64,000 bases of DNA from Duganella margarita. GTDB lineage: Bacteria > Pseudomonadota > Gammaproteobacteria > Burkholderiales > Burkholderiaceae_D. Where the stretch lies: contig NZ_WWCS01000004.1 of NCBI RefSeq assembly GCF_009857535.1, forward strand, positions 62,001 to 126,000, written 5' to 3'. Of the stretch, positions 26,267-35,519 are shown one piece after another. Within the stretch, counting starts at the first letter, position 1, and every line of letters begins with the position of its first letter. The translations under genes and the position numbers were made by a program. The notes under the pieces are model-generated. The model worked only from the letters and a program-made list of their open reading frames with translations, did no database searches and was not told where the DNA came from.

Positions 26267-27501
26267 ATGCCACCTTCCTTGTCGTTGCCGATGGCGCGGG
26301 TGATGACCTTGTCGCCCTTCTTCAAATCGCCGCTCACCACTTCGGTGTAGCGGAAGTTGGACAGGCCGATATTCACGTCCAGCGCCTTCGGCTGGTTTTT
26401 CGCGTCCAGCGTGTAGATGCGGAAGGTGCGCGCCAGGTCGGCCTTGGTGCGGAACGAGGCGTCGTCTTCCTGCGGCGCCTCGGTGGCGGTGGCGGCGCTG
26501 GCGGCGGCGGAGGCCGAGGCGGACTTGCCGGCGGCGGCTTCGGCCAGCTTTTTCTGCTTCTCGATTTCCTCGTCGCTGAGGCGGAAGCGCAGCGCGGCGG
26601 TCGGCACGCGCAGCACGTTCTGGCGGTTGCCCACCAGCAGACGCACCTGCGCCGTCATGCCCGGCTTGAGCAGCTCGTCCTTGTTGTCGACGTCCAGCAC
26701 CACGTTATACGTCACCACGTTGTTGAGCACATTGGCGGCCAGGCGGAACTGGCGCATGCGGGCGTTGAATTCCTTGTCCGGATAGGCGTCCACCACGAAG
26801 CGCGCCTGCTGCCCTTCCTTCAGCGAGCCGACGTCCGCTTCCGATACGCTGGTGTCGATCTGCATCTTGGTCAGATCGCGGGCGATCTGGAACAGCTGCG
26901 GCGTGGTGAACGACGCCGCCACGGTCTGCCCCAGGTCGATGGTGCGCTTGATGATCACGCCGTCGATCGGCGACCGGATCACCGAGTTGTCCAGGTCCGC
27001 CTGCACCCGTGCCAGCTGCGCCTGCGCCAGCTGGATATTCGCCTGCGCCACGTCGACTTCGCGCTTGGACTGGTCCAGCGCCAGCGGCGAGATGTAGTTC
27101 TGCGTCAGCAAGGACTGGTTGCGCTGGTGCGTGGCCTGCGCCAGCTTGAGCGAGGCGCGCGCCGACGCCAGTTGCGCGTCGGCCTGGCGGATCTGCGCGT
27201 TGAAGATGGTCGGGTCGAGCTTGAGCAGCACCTGGCCCTTGGTCACGTGGTCGTTGAAGTCGGCCTTCAACTCGCTGACCGTGCCGGAGACCTGCGAACC
27301 GATATTGATCAGCGCCACCGGGTTGATGGTGCCGGTGGCGGTCACCGTCTGCGTGATGTTGCCGGTGTCGGCCGCCGCCGTGCGGAAGCGTGGCGGTTCC
27401 ACCACCGGCGCTTTGTTCCTGGAAAAATACGCGGCCGCGCCGCCGCCGATTACCAGCAGGCCCACGGCCAGCACGATCTTCTTCTTGGTCAGGAAAGCCA
27501 T
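26263..27501 (-). CDS. MacA-type periplasmic adaptor (HlyD/RND MFP family)
   Basis: The 412-residue adaptor has an N-terminal membrane anchor (about 7-26), then the lipoyl half-motif VALINIGSQVSGTVSELKADF, a helical hairpin (about 95-175), the second lipoyl half and beta-barrel. The C-terminal part has an Ala/Ser-rich low-complexity insert near residues 328-352. It links the permease to an outer-membrane channel of TolC type, which is not encoded nearby. It is the first gene of the exporter operon, with a promoter immediately upstream. Confidence 0.92.
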   Translation of the reverse strand: MAFLTKKKIVLAVGLLVIGGGAAAYFSRNKAPVVEPPRFRTAAADTGNITQTVTATGTINPVALINIGSQVSGTVSELKADFNDHVTKGQVLLKLDPTIFNAQIRQADAQLASARASLKLAQATHQRNQSLLTQNYISPLALDQSKREVDVAQANIQLAQAQLARVQADLDNSVIRSPIDGVIIKRTIDLGQTVAASFTTPQLFQIARDLTKMQIDTSVSEADVGSLKEGQQARFVVDAYPDKEFNARMRQFRLAANVLNNVVTYNVVLDVDNKDELLKPGMTAQVRLLVGNRQNVLRVPTAALRFRLSDEEIEKQKKLAEAAAGKSASASAAASAATATEAPQEDDASFRTKADLARTFRIYTLDAKNQPKALDVNIGLSNFRYTEVVSGDLKKGDKVITRAIGNDKEGGM

Positions 27502-27553
27502 TTCTTCAGTGTGTCCCAGGTTGGGATCCGGCGATATGCGGATCAGCTCGACA

Positions 27554-27582
27554 AGTATTAAACATATTTATCTTTAAAGCAA
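27554..27582 (-). promoter_or_regulatory. Candidate promoter of the MacAB-like operon
   Basis: On the minus strand TTGCTT (27582-27577) is 17 bases from AATACT (27559-27554). The region is AT-rich in contrast to the flanking genes. The leader would be about 46 bases, ending in a GAAGAA ribosome site. Confidence 0.45.
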
Positions 27583-27627
27583 CAACTGCATTTCGGCGGT
27601 TTTTTCTGTGCTATGGTTTGCCTCATC

Positions 27628-30600
27628 ATGCTGGAATTCTTCACACCGCCGGACAATCCGTCCCTGCTCCACTTCGGCACCTATTCGCCGCTGCTGGTGG
27701 TTCTCTCGATCGTGGTTGCCATCTTCTCATCGTGGATGGGATTGCAAGTCGCCGCGCAAGCCCGCCTGGCCAGCACGCGCGGCCTGCGCGCCGCCATGCT
27801 GGCCACCGGCAGCCTGGCCTTGGGCTGCGGCGTCTGGTCGATGCACTTCATCGGCATGCTGGCCTTTAACCTGTGCACCGACGTCGATTACAACCACGCG
27901 CTGACCCTGCTGTCGGTGCTGCCCAGCCTGGCCGCCTCGTGGGTGGCGCTCTCCATCATCAGCATGCGCCGCCTGAACGCCGTCTCGCTGATGACGGGCG
28001 GGGTGCTGGTCGGCGCCGGCATCGGCGCCATGCACTACACCGGCATGGCGGCGATGGAGATGGCGCTGCAGCTGCGCTACGATCCCGTCATGTTCGCCCT
28101 GTCGATCGTGGTGGCGGTGGTGCTGGCCACGCTGGCGCTGTGGATCCGCTTTGGCCTGCGCACGCTGCGCCTGCCGCGCGCGGTGCTCGGCGCCTTGAGC
28201 GCCGCCGTGATGGGTTGCGCCATCGCCGGCATGCACTACACCGGCATGGCGGCGGCGCGCTTCGTCGGCCAGTTGCCGGTCGACGCCACGCCGCAGCAGA
28301 ACTCCACCTTCGTGGCGCTGGCGCTGGCGCTGATCACGGTGGCGGTCACCGTGTTCGCCCTGGCCGCCAACGGCATGCTGCGCTATCGCGAGATGTACCA
28401 CCGCCAGGCCGAGAGCGAAGCGTGGATGCGGGCGCTGCTGACCACCACCGTGGACGGCGTGATCACCGTCGACCGCGCCGGCGTTATCCAGGAATTCAAC
28501 GCCTCGGCCGAACGCATTTTCGGCTGGAGCCGTGACGAAATCACCGGCCGCAATATCCGCCTGCTGATGGCCGATGTGGAACGCTCGGAACGCGACGGCC
28601 TGCTCAACTACCTGCGCACTGAAGATGCCGCCGTTCCCGGCAAAGGCAGCGAAGTGGTGGCGCTGCGCAAGGATGGCAGCAGGGTGCCGATCCGGCGCGC
28701 GCTGGGCCATGCCAGGCTGGCCAGGCGCGACCTGTTTGTGCTGTTCATTACCGACATCAGCGAACGGCGCGCCATCATGCAGGCCCTGCGCGACAGCGAG
28801 CAGCAATTCCGTTCGCTGATCGGCAATATTCCCGGCATCTCGTTCCGCAGCAGCATGGCGTTCGACGCCCCGCCGGTCTTCGTCAGCGACGGCATCGAGC
28901 GGCTGGCCGGTTATCCCGCCAGCGATTTCGTCGGCGCCCAGCGCATCCGCACCCTCGGCTCGCTGATCTGCGAGGAAGACCGCGAACGCGTGGCGGCCGA
29001 GATTTCGCGCAGCGTCGCCGAGCTGGCGGCCTACCAGGTCGAGTGGTGTCTGATTCACGCCGACGGCAGCCGGCGCTTCATGTGGGAGCACGGCGCGGTG
29101 ACGGCCGACGAAACCAATCCCGGGGTCCGCTGGATCGACGGCGTGATCCTCGACATCAGCGAACGCCGCGAGATGGAGCAGGTGCTGCGCCAGGCCAAGG
29201 AGACGGCGGAAAAGGCCGCCGCCGCGCGCGCCAGCTTTGTCGCCAACATGAGCCACGAAATCCGCACGCCGATGAACGCCATCCTCGGCTTCACCGACGT
29301 GCTGCTGGATACGGCGCTGGACTCCGATCAGCGCCGCCACCTGGACACGGTGCGCAAGGAAGGCCGCTCGCTGCTACGCCTGTTGAACGAAATCCTGGAT
29401 ACCGCCAAGCTGGATAAAGGCGCGGTGGAACTGGAGCCGGACGATTACAGCCTGCTTGGCCTGATCGACGAACTGGCCTCCACCTTCGGCAGCAACGCCC
29501 GCAGCAAGGGGCTGGTGATCGACATCGCCTACGACGCGGCGCTGCCGGCGTGGCTGCACGGCGACGAGCTGCGCATGCGCCAGATCCTCGGCAACCTGCT
29601 GGACAACGCCATCAAGTTCACCTCGGTCGGCAAGGTATGCCTGCGCGCCACCGAACAGCAAGGCCAGTTGCATATCGCCGTGGAAGATACCGGCATCGGC
29701 ATCGCGCCGGAACGCATCCACGCCATCTTCGATCCGTTCACGCAGGCGGATGCCTCGATGACGCGCCGCTTCGGCGGCACGGGCCTGGGCACCACCATCA
29801 GCCGCCAGCTGGTCGGCCTCATGGGCGGCAAGATCTGGGCCGAGAGCACCCCAGGCGTGGGCACCACCTTCCATGTGCTGCTGCCGCTGGAACCGGCGCG
29901 CAACGGCCAGGCGCAGAGCAGTGAGCGGTTCGACTATCCGCTGCCGCCGCTGCACATCCTGGCGGCGGACGACGTGCCGCAAAATCTGGAGCTGCTGTCG
30001 CTGCTGCTGGCCAAGCGCGGCCACACACTGGAGCGCGCGCAGGACGGCACGCAGGCGGTGCGCATGTCGGCCGAATATCATTACGATGTGGTGCTGATGG
30101 ATATGCAGATGCCGCTGATGGACGGCCTGGCGGCCACCCGCACCATCCGCGCGCGCGAACAGCGCACCGGCGACCCGCGCCTGCCGATCGTGGCGATGAC
30201 GGCCAGCGTGCTGACGGCGCACCGCGAAGCGGCCGCGCTGGCGGGCATGGACGGTTTTGCGTCCAAGCCGGTGGACTGGCACGCGCTGTCGCACGAAATT
30301 GCGAAGGTGCTCAATCTGCCGGCCCTGGCGTCGGCGCCGCCGCCGGCCGAGGCGCCGCGCCAGCGCGTGCTCAATCAGAAAGCCGGCCTGCAACGCTGGG
30401 GCGACGAGGAAGCGGCCTATCATCAGGCGCTGCACCGCTTTGTGGCCGATTACAGCAGCGCCGCCGCCACGCTGGCCAAGTTGCTGGCCGACGGCAGCGA
30501 GGCGCGTCTGGCCGAAGCGCAGGCGTGGAGCCACAAGGTGCGCGGCGTGGCCGCCAACATCGGGTTGGAGCAATTGGCCGCCACGCTGGCGCAAATCGAG

Positions 30601-31095
30601 AAGCTGTGCGGATCGCCGTTGCGCGACGGCAGCGGCGATGGCGCGGGTGATGGCGTGGTTGCCAGTACCGGGGCCGACGCAATGCCGCGCAGGCGCGCCA
30701 CAGACTTGCAGGACCAGGCGGTACGCTGTATCTCGGTCGCGCTGAAGACCGAACTGGCGCAGGCGCAGCGTACGCTGGCCGGCCAGCTGGACGCCGCGCT
30801 CAGCGCCATCCACGCACTGGCGCCGCCGCGTGGCGCGCGCCTGGCAGCGCCGCCGGCTGCCGTCTTCGACCTGTCCATCGCGCGCCAGAAGTCTGCCGCG
30901 CTGCTGCCTTCGCTGCAACGCGGCGCGCTGAACGACGCCGCCCTGACCGCATTGCAAGCCGCCCTCACCGGCGCGCCGCCGCACCTCGTCCAGCCACTGA
31001 ACGCCGTGCTGGACGCCTTGAACGATTTCGACTTCCCGCAGGCCTACGCCGCACTGCAAGCATTACAGGCCAGCCTGGCCACGGAGACCCCATGA
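27628..31095 (+). CDS. MHYT-PAS-PAS hybrid histidine kinase with REC and Hpt
   Basis: The protein has about 1155 residues. Seven N-terminal membrane segments (to about 250) carry the MHYT signatures MHFIGM, MHYTGMAAME and MHYTGMAAAR, proposed to bind metal and sense gas or redox. Two PAS domains follow (about 265-520), then HisKA with SHEIRTPMN near residue 542, HATPase with N, G1 and G2 boxes (DNAIKF, DTGIGIAP, GGTGLGT), REC with LMDMQMPLMDG near 825, and an Hpt domain with SHKVRGVAAN near 968. It overlaps the HD-GYP gene by four bases, so phosphate probably flows to that protein. ATG 27628 is chosen because the upstream ATG at 27613 falls within an extended -10 box. Confidence 0.9.
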   Translation: MLEFFTPPDNPSLLHFGTYSPLLVVLSIVVAIFSSWMGLQVAAQARLASTRGLRAAMLATGSLALGCGVWSMHFIGMLAFNLCTDVDYNHALTLLSVLPSLAASWVALSIISMRRLNAVSLMTGGVLVGAGIGAMHYTGMAAMEMALQLRYDPVMFALSIVVAVVLATLALWIRFGLRTLRLPRAVLGALSAAVMGCAIAGMHYTGMAAARFVGQLPVDATPQQNSTFVALALALITVAVTVFALAANGMLRYREMYHRQAESEAWMRALLTTTVDGVITVDRAGVIQEFNASAERIFGWSRDEITGRNIRLLMADVERSERDGLLNYLRTEDAAVPGKGSEVVALRKDGSRVPIRRALGHARLARRDLFVLFITDISERRAIMQALRDSEQQFRSLIGNIPGISFRSSMAFDAPPVFVSDGIERLAGYPASDFVGAQRIRTLGSLICEEDRERVAAEISRSVAELAAYQVEWCLIHADGSRRFMWEHGAVTADETNPGVRWIDGVILDISERREMEQVLRQAKETAEKAAAARASFVANMSHEIRTPMNAILGFTDVLLDTALDSDQRRHLDTVRKEGRSLLRLLNEILDTAKLDKGAVELEPDDYSLLGLIDELASTFGSNARSKGLVIDIAYDAALPAWLHGDELRMRQILGNLLDNAIKFTSVGKVCLRATEQQGQLHIAVEDTGIGIAPERIHAIFDPFTQADASMTRRFGGTGLGTTISRQLVGLMGGKIWAESTPGVGTTFHVLLPLEPARNGQAQSSERFDYPLPPLHILAADDVPQNLELLSLLLAKRGHTLERAQDGTQAVRMSAEYHYDVVLMDMQMPLMDGLAATRTIRAREQRTGDPRLPIVAMTASVLTAHREAAALAGMDGFASKPVDWHALSHEIAKVLNLPALASAPPPAEAPRQRVLNQKAGLQRWGDEEAAYHQALHRFVADYSSAAATLAKLLADGSEARLAEAQAWSHKVRGVAANIGLEQLAATLAQIEKLCGSPLRDGSGDGAGDGVVASTGADAMPRRRATDLQDQAVRCISVALKTELAQAQRTLAGQLDAALSAIHALAPPRGARLAAPPAAVFDLSIARQKSAALLPSLQRGALNDAALTALQAALTGAPPHLVQPLNAVLDALNDFDFPQAYAALQALQASLATETP

Positions 31096-32090
31096 TCACT
31101 ACCCACCAAGCCAACCAGCCGCAGATCCTCGTGGTCGACGACGAGGCCAGCAATCTGCAACTGCTGCGCCACATCCTGCAGGACCACTACCGCCTGCTGT
31201 TCGCCAAGGACGGCCCGCGCGCGCTGGAACTGGCGCGTGCCGAACAGCCGCAACTCATCCTGCTGGACGTGATGATGCCGGGGATGACCGGCTATGAAAC
31301 CTGCCGGCATTTGAAAGCCAATCCGCTCACCGCCAACATCCCGGTGATCTTCGTCACCGCCCTGAGCGACACCGACGATGAAGTGATCGGCTTTGAAGCC
31401 GGCGCGGTCGACTACATCACCAAGCCGGTCAGCCCGCCGATTGTGCGGGCGCGCGTGCGCAACCATTTGTCGCTGGTGGGTGTGGATGAACTGAAGAAGA
31501 CCCGCCTGGAAATCGTCCAGCGCCTTGGTCTGGCGGCGGAATTCAAGGACAATGAAACCGGCCTGCACGTGATCCGCATGAGCCACTATGCCAGGATCCT
31601 GGGCCTGGCCATCGGCATGACCGAAGCGGAAGCGGAAGACCTGCTGCACGCGGCGCCGATGCACGACGTCGGCAAGATCGGCATCCCGGACAATATCCTG
31701 CGCAAGCCCGGACCGCTCGATGCGGAAGAATGGAAAGTGATGCAGTCGCACGCCAGCATCGGCGGCGACATCATCGGCCGTCATCCGCACGGCATGCTGG
31801 CCATGGCCTACGACGTCGCCGTCACCCACCATGAAAAGTGGGACGGCAGCGGCTATCCGAATGGCCTGCAAGGTGAAGAGATTCCGCTGGTCGGCCGCAT
31901 CGTGGCGATCGCCGACGTGTTCGACGCATTGACCTCGGCGCGGCCGTACAAGGCAGCGTGGCCGGTGGAGAAAGCCATCGACCATATGCTGGCGCAGCGC
32001 GACAAGCATTTTGAAGGACGCCTGGTCGACATCTTCATTAAACAGATGCCCGCGCTGCTTGAGGTCAAGCAGCGCTGGGCAGAGCATTAA
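31092..32090 (+). CDS. REC/HD-GYP response regulator, c-di-GMP phosphodiesterase
   Basis: The 332-residue protein has an N-terminal receiver (residues 10-125; acidic DDE, phospho-Asp in LLDVMMPG, Lys in ITKP) and an HD-GYP domain (about 140-330). The HD-GYP domain carries AAPMHDVGKIGIPD, THHEKWDGSGYPNG and the later ADVFDALTS. Proteins of this type hydrolyse c-di-GMP when phosphorylated. Its ATG overlaps the stop of the hybrid kinase, marking them as partners. It ends exactly against the stop codon of the convergent oxoamine synthase gene. Confidence 0.95.
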   Translation: MITTHQANQPQILVVDDEASNLQLLRHILQDHYRLLFAKDGPRALELARAEQPQLILLDVMMPGMTGYETCRHLKANPLTANIPVIFVTALSDTDDEVIGFEAGAVDYITKPVSPPIVRARVRNHLSLVGVDELKKTRLEIVQRLGLAAEFKDNETGLHVIRMSHYARILGLAIGMTEAEAEDLLHAAPMHDVGKIGIPDNILRKPGPLDAEEWKVMQSHASIGGDIIGRHPHGMLAMAYDVAVTHHEKWDGSGYPNGLQGEEIPLVGRIVAIADVFDALTSARPYKAAWPVEKAIDHMLAQRDKHFEGRLVDIFIKQMPALLEVKQRWAEH

Positions 32091-33311
32091 CTAGGCCACC
32101 AGGCGTTCGCTGCGTCCCGCCAGGCGCGCCATCACGCTCACCGCGTGATCGATCTGCGCCCGGGTGTGGCCGGCGTTCATCATGAAGCGCAGGCGCGCCT
32201 GGCCGACCGGCGCTGCCGGGAACTGGATCGAATCCACGTGCACGCCTTCGGCGCGCAGCTCCATCGCATAGCGCTGGCAGGTCTCCGCATCGCCGATCAG
32301 CACCGGCAGGATCGGCGTGGCGGTCGAGATAATCGTGTAGCCCAGCGGCGCCATCTGCGCGATGAAGTAGCGCTGGTTGTCCCACAGGCGCTGGCGGCGC
32401 TGCGGTTCTTCTTCCAGGATATCCAGCGCGGCCAGCAGCGCCGCGGCCTGGTCCGGCGGCGGCGGGCAGGTGAAGCCGTAGGCGGAACTGGTCAGGCGGA
32501 TCACGTCGCCCACTTCCTTTTCCACCGCGACGAAACCGCCGATCGAGCCGAGCGCCTTGCTCAGTGTCCCCATCTGCATGATGTTGGTGCTGTAGCAGTT
32601 GAAGTGCTCCGAGGTGCCGCCGCCGTTGGCGCCGAGGATGCCGGTGGCGTGGGCGTCATCGACATACAACAGCGCGCCGAAACGTTCGGCCAGCGCCACC
32701 AGCTCCGGCAGCGGCGCGATCGTGCCTTCCATGCTGAACACGCCGTCGCTGACGATGATCGGCGTGGTGCCTTCGGTGGCGCCGGCCTGCAGCAGCGACT
32801 CCAGGTGGTTCATGTCGCAATGGCGGTAGTTGTAGCGCAGCGCGCCGGACATCTGGATGCCTTCGCGGATCGAGATGTGATTGAACTCGTCCGAGTAGTA
32901 GGCGTACTTGTGGCGCTTCCTGGCGCGGAAGCCATGCAGGCGCGCCAGCGTGGCCGCCTTGACGATCGACGACAGCACGCCGATGTTGGTCATGTAGCCG
33001 GTGACGAACAGCACCGCGTCGCTCTTGTGCTTCAAAGCGCCGAGGCGGCGCTCCAGCTCACGGTAGACTTCCAGGTCGCCGCCCAGCAGGCGCGACTCGC
33101 AATTGCCGACGCCATAGCGGTCCAGGCCATCCTTGGCGGCCTGCACCAGGCGCGGGTGGTTGGCCAGCGCCAGGTAGTTGTTGGTGCTGAAGGACACCAC
33201 GGTTTCCCCTTCGGTCACGAAGGTTGGATCGGGCAGCGTGCTATGCACCGCCGAGTCGTGGTAGATGGGGTGGTGCTGGAGCCAGGCGGCGATATCGCTT
33301 AAGTCGTGCAT
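32091..33311 (-). CDS. Alpha-oxoamine synthase family PLP enzyme
   Basis: The 406-residue fold-type I PLP enzyme belongs to the family of BioF, Kbl, ALAS, serine palmitoyltransferase and CqsA. It has GYMTNIGVLS, VSDGVFSMEGTIAPL, the aspartate of YVDDAHATGI and the PLP lysine in GTLSKALGSIGG. Family members condense an amino acid with an acyl-CoA or acyl-ACP. The sequence does not decide among a biotin, lipid or CqsA-like signal role; no other biotin genes are nearby. The start at 33311 is preferred over ATGs at 33341, 33344 and 33380, because a -10 box and tandem repeats occupy those positions. It is flanked by signalling genes. Confidence 0.78.
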   Translation of the reverse strand: MHDLSDIAAWLQHHPIYHDSAVHSTLPDPTFVTEGETVVSFSTNNYLALANHPRLVQAAKDGLDRYGVGNCESRLLGGDLEVYRELERRLGALKHKSDAVLFVTGYMTNIGVLSSIVKAATLARLHGFRARKRHKYAYYSDEFNHISIREGIQMSGALRYNYRHCDMNHLESLLQAGATEGTTPIIVSDGVFSMEGTIAPLPELVALAERFGALLYVDDAHATGILGANGGGTSEHFNCYSTNIMQMGTLSKALGSIGGFVAVEKEVGDVIRLTSSAYGFTCPPPPDQAAALLAALDILEEEPQRRQRLWDNQRYFIAQMAPLGYTIISTATPILPVLIGDAETCQRYAMELRAEGVHVDSIQFPAAPVGQARLRFMMNAGHTRAQIDHAVSVMARLAGRSERLVA

Positions 33312-33339
33312 GATGTGGAAGACCGAAAAAGAACAGCTC

Positions 33340-33345
33340 ATCATA
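33340..33345 (-). promoter_or_regulatory. -10 box of the oxoamine synthase gene
   Basis: TATGAT on the minus strand, 28 bases before the ATG at 33311, would place the transcript start near 33333. The expected -35 position shows only CTTGTG/TTGTGG at 15-16 bases spacing, as in activator-dependent promoters. Confidence 0.45.
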
Positions 33346-33374
33346 GGGCTGGGCAGCTTTCCACAAGCTTGCGG

Positions 33375-33406
33375 TGACATTACGAATCGGTCACATTACG
33401 GATTGG
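33375..33406 (-). promoter_or_regulatory. Tandem 16-bp direct repeats upstream of oxoamine synthase
   Basis: On the minus strand CCAATCCGTAATGTGA is followed at once by CCGATTCGTAATGTCA; 13 of 16 positions match. The pair ends about 42 bases before the predicted transcript start, the usual place for a class II activator such as a phosphorylated OmpR-family regulator. Such a regulator is encoded just upstream. Confidence 0.55.
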
Positions 33407-33414
33407 ATAGGCGG

Positions 33415-34785
33415 TTAGTTCACCGCCAGCGGCAGCACGATGCGCGCCACCAGTCCCGGCGCGCCATCCTCCAGCACCAGCGTGCCGGCGTGCGCCTTGG
33501 CGGTGGCGCTGACGATCGACAGCCCCAGGCCATTGCCCGGCAGGTGGCGGCTCTTGTCGACGCGGTAGAAGCGCTGGGTGACCTTGTCGCGTTCCGTATC
33601 CGGAATGCCGGGGCCATTGTCGTGCACCGACATCGACGCTTCGCCCTGATACAGGCCGGCGCGCACGTGGATCACCGCGCCACGGCCGGCGTACTTGATG
33701 GCGTTGTCCAGCAGGCTGGCGACGGCGCTGGCCAGCAGATTGCGGTCGCCGTCGACATACAGCGAGGCCGGCGCATCGACGGTCAGCGTGATGCCGCTGT
33801 CTTCGGCGGTGGCTTCGTACATCTCGCCAATGTCGGCCACCACCCGGCCCAGGTCGAGCCGCTCGAACAGGCGCGCGCGCATGCCGGATTCCGCTTCGGC
33901 GATCTGCAGCAGGCGCTCGAATAACCGTATCAGGTCGTCGATGTCGTCGATCGCGTCATGCGCGGCGGTGGACAGGCGCGGCACGGTCGGCTCGTGGCGC
34001 AGCGCGTCATCCAGCCGGCCGCGGATGCGGCTCAGCGGCGTGCGCAGGTCGTGGGCGATGGCGTTGGAGACGTTGCGAATGCCTTCCATCAGCAGTTCGA
34101 TGCGGTCCAGCATGCGGTTGATGTCGTGGTTGAGCAGCGCGAATTCGTCATTGCCGGTGACCGGGATGCGCTGACTCAGATCGCCCGCCTCGATCTGCGC
34201 GGCGGTGCGGCGAATCTCGCCCAGCCGCGCCTCGATCGTGCGGCGGAACAGCATGGCGCCGGCGATGGTCAGCATCAGCGACACGCAGGCGCCGGCCAGC
34301 AGCGCGCGCCAGATCACTGCGCGCACCGCTTCTTCTTCACTCAGATCGCGGCCGACGATCAGCACCCCGCCCTGCACCAAAGGCCGCAGGTACAGGCGCG
34401 CCGGCGCGCTGCGACCGTAGCGCAGCACGGTGGCCGTCACCAGATCGGGCGCCTCGGCCACGCTGGGCCAGGAGTCGAGGTTGCCGGCAATTGCCACGCC
34501 GTCTTCGTCCAGCAGTTCGAAAATTTCACGGTCGTTGTCGACGCCGTCGGTCAGCAGGCGGTGCACTTCCGCTTTCAGCGCCGCGCGATTGCCGTCGCCG
34601 AGTTTGTCCAGCAGGCGCTCGGTCTGCGACTTGATCTTGCCGTCGATGTTCTGGTCGATGACGCCGATGGTGCCGCTGTAGAATACCGCCGACACGGCGA
34701 CGATCGAGGCGATGCCCAGCAGGCCGTAGCCCAGCACCAGCTTGGCGACGATCGAGGTCCTTAGCGGGTTGGACAGCCTAGGCAA
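33415..34785 (-). CDS. Sensor histidine kinase (HAMP type)
   Basis: The 456-residue membrane kinase has membrane segments at about 15-37 and 160-182, a periplasmic sensor of about 120 residues between them, HAMP (about 183-235), HisKA with NAIAHDLRTPLSR near residue 245, and HATPase with LLDNAIKYA, DNGPGIPD and GNGLGLSIV. It is the partner of the response regulator immediately upstream, whose gene it overlaps by eight bases. The stimulus is unknown. The oxoamine synthase gene lies about 100 bases downstream on the same strand. Confidence 0.94.
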   Translation of the reverse strand: MPRLSNPLRTSIVAKLVLGYGLLGIASIVAVSAVFYSGTIGVIDQNIDGKIKSQTERLLDKLGDGNRAALKAEVHRLLTDGVDNDREIFELLDEDGVAIAGNLDSWPSVAEAPDLVTATVLRYGRSAPARLYLRPLVQGGVLIVGRDLSEEEAVRAVIWRALLAGACVSLMLTIAGAMLFRRTIEARLGEIRRTAAQIEAGDLSQRIPVTGNDEFALLNHDINRMLDRIELLMEGIRNVSNAIAHDLRTPLSRIRGRLDDALRHEPTVPRLSTAAHDAIDDIDDLIRLFERLLQIAEAESGMRARLFERLDLGRVVADIGEMYEATAEDSGITLTVDAPASLYVDGDRNLLASAVASLLDNAIKYAGRGAVIHVRAGLYQGEASMSVHDNGPGIPDTERDKVTQRFYRVDKSRHLPGNGLGLSIVSATAKAHAGTLVLEDGAPGLVARIVLPLAVN

Positions 34786-35485
34786 CCGGCAGCTCCGGCA
34801 CTTCCGGCGGCATCACGCCCATGCGGTAGCCGACGCCGCGCAAGGTATGGATCAGCATCACCGGGAAGTCCTTGTCGACCTTGGCGCGCAGGCGCGAGAT
34901 CTGCACGTCGATCACATTGGTCTGCGGGTCGAAGTGGTAGTCCCACACCGATTCCAGCAGCATGGTGCGGGTGACCACCTGGTTCTCGTTGCGCATCAGG
35001 TATTCCAGCAGGCGGTATTCGCGCGGCTGCAGGGTGATCACTTTGGCGCCGCGCGTGACGCGCAGCGTGCGCAGGTCCAGCCGCAGGTCGGCCACCTGCA
35101 GCTGCGTGCTGTCGGCGCCGGGGGCGCTGCGGCGCAGCAGCGCTTCCACCCGCGCCAGCAGCTCGGAAAAGGCGAAAGGTTTGGACAGGTAGTCGTCAGC
35201 GCCGCCACGCAAGCCGGTCACGCGGGCGTCGATGGTGGTCAGCGCGCTGACGATGATGACCGGGGTCTGCTTGCCCAGCGCGCGCAGCTTGTCGACGATG
35301 GACAGGCCATCGATGCGGCCCGGCAGCATGCGGTCGAGGATGATGATGTCCCATTCCTCGCTGGTGGCGTAGTCCAGTCCATCCGGGCCATTGCCGGCGG
35401 CGGTCACCACATAGCCGGCCTCGCGTAGGCCCTTGCAGATATAGTTGGAGGTTTCGGCTTCGTCTTCAATTACCAGGCAGCGCAC
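34778..35485 (-). CDS. OmpR/PhoB-family response regulator
   Basis: The 235-residue protein has a receiver (1-120; acidic EDE, phospho-Asp in IILDRMLPG, Lys in LSKPFAF) and a winged-helix DNA-binding domain (about 130-225; PREYRLLEYLMRNENQVV, VDVQISRLRAKVD, GVGYRMG). The start is GTG 35485, with CGGAG seven bases upstream. OmpR-type regulators bind tandem direct repeats, which makes the repeats at 33375-33406 a candidate target. Confidence 0.95.
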   Translation of the reverse strand: MRCLVIEDEAETSNYICKGLREAGYVVTAAGNGPDGLDYATSEEWDIIILDRMLPGRIDGLSIVDKLRALGKQTPVIIVSALTTIDARVTGLRGGADDYLSKPFAFSELLARVEALLRRSAPGADSTQLQVADLRLDLRTLRVTRGAKVITLQPREYRLLEYLMRNENQVVTRTMLLESVWDYHFDPQTNVIDVQISRLRAKVDKDFPVMLIHTLRGVGYRMGVMPPEVPELPVA

Positions 35486-35519
35486 GCGAGTCTCCGAAAA
35501 TCATGGGTAGACGCGTATT

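Noticed and set aside
27727..29340. 537-codon minus-strand ORF opposite the MHYT kinase
   Set aside because: Shadow frame with repetitive His/Gln/Arg composition and no start signal, opposite a well-supported multidomain kinase.
32091..33311. Assignment of the oxoamine synthase as CqsA/JqsA autoinducer synthase
   Set aside because: The active-site wording is general for the family and the neighbouring kinase is not the multi-span LqsS type, so only the family is claimed.
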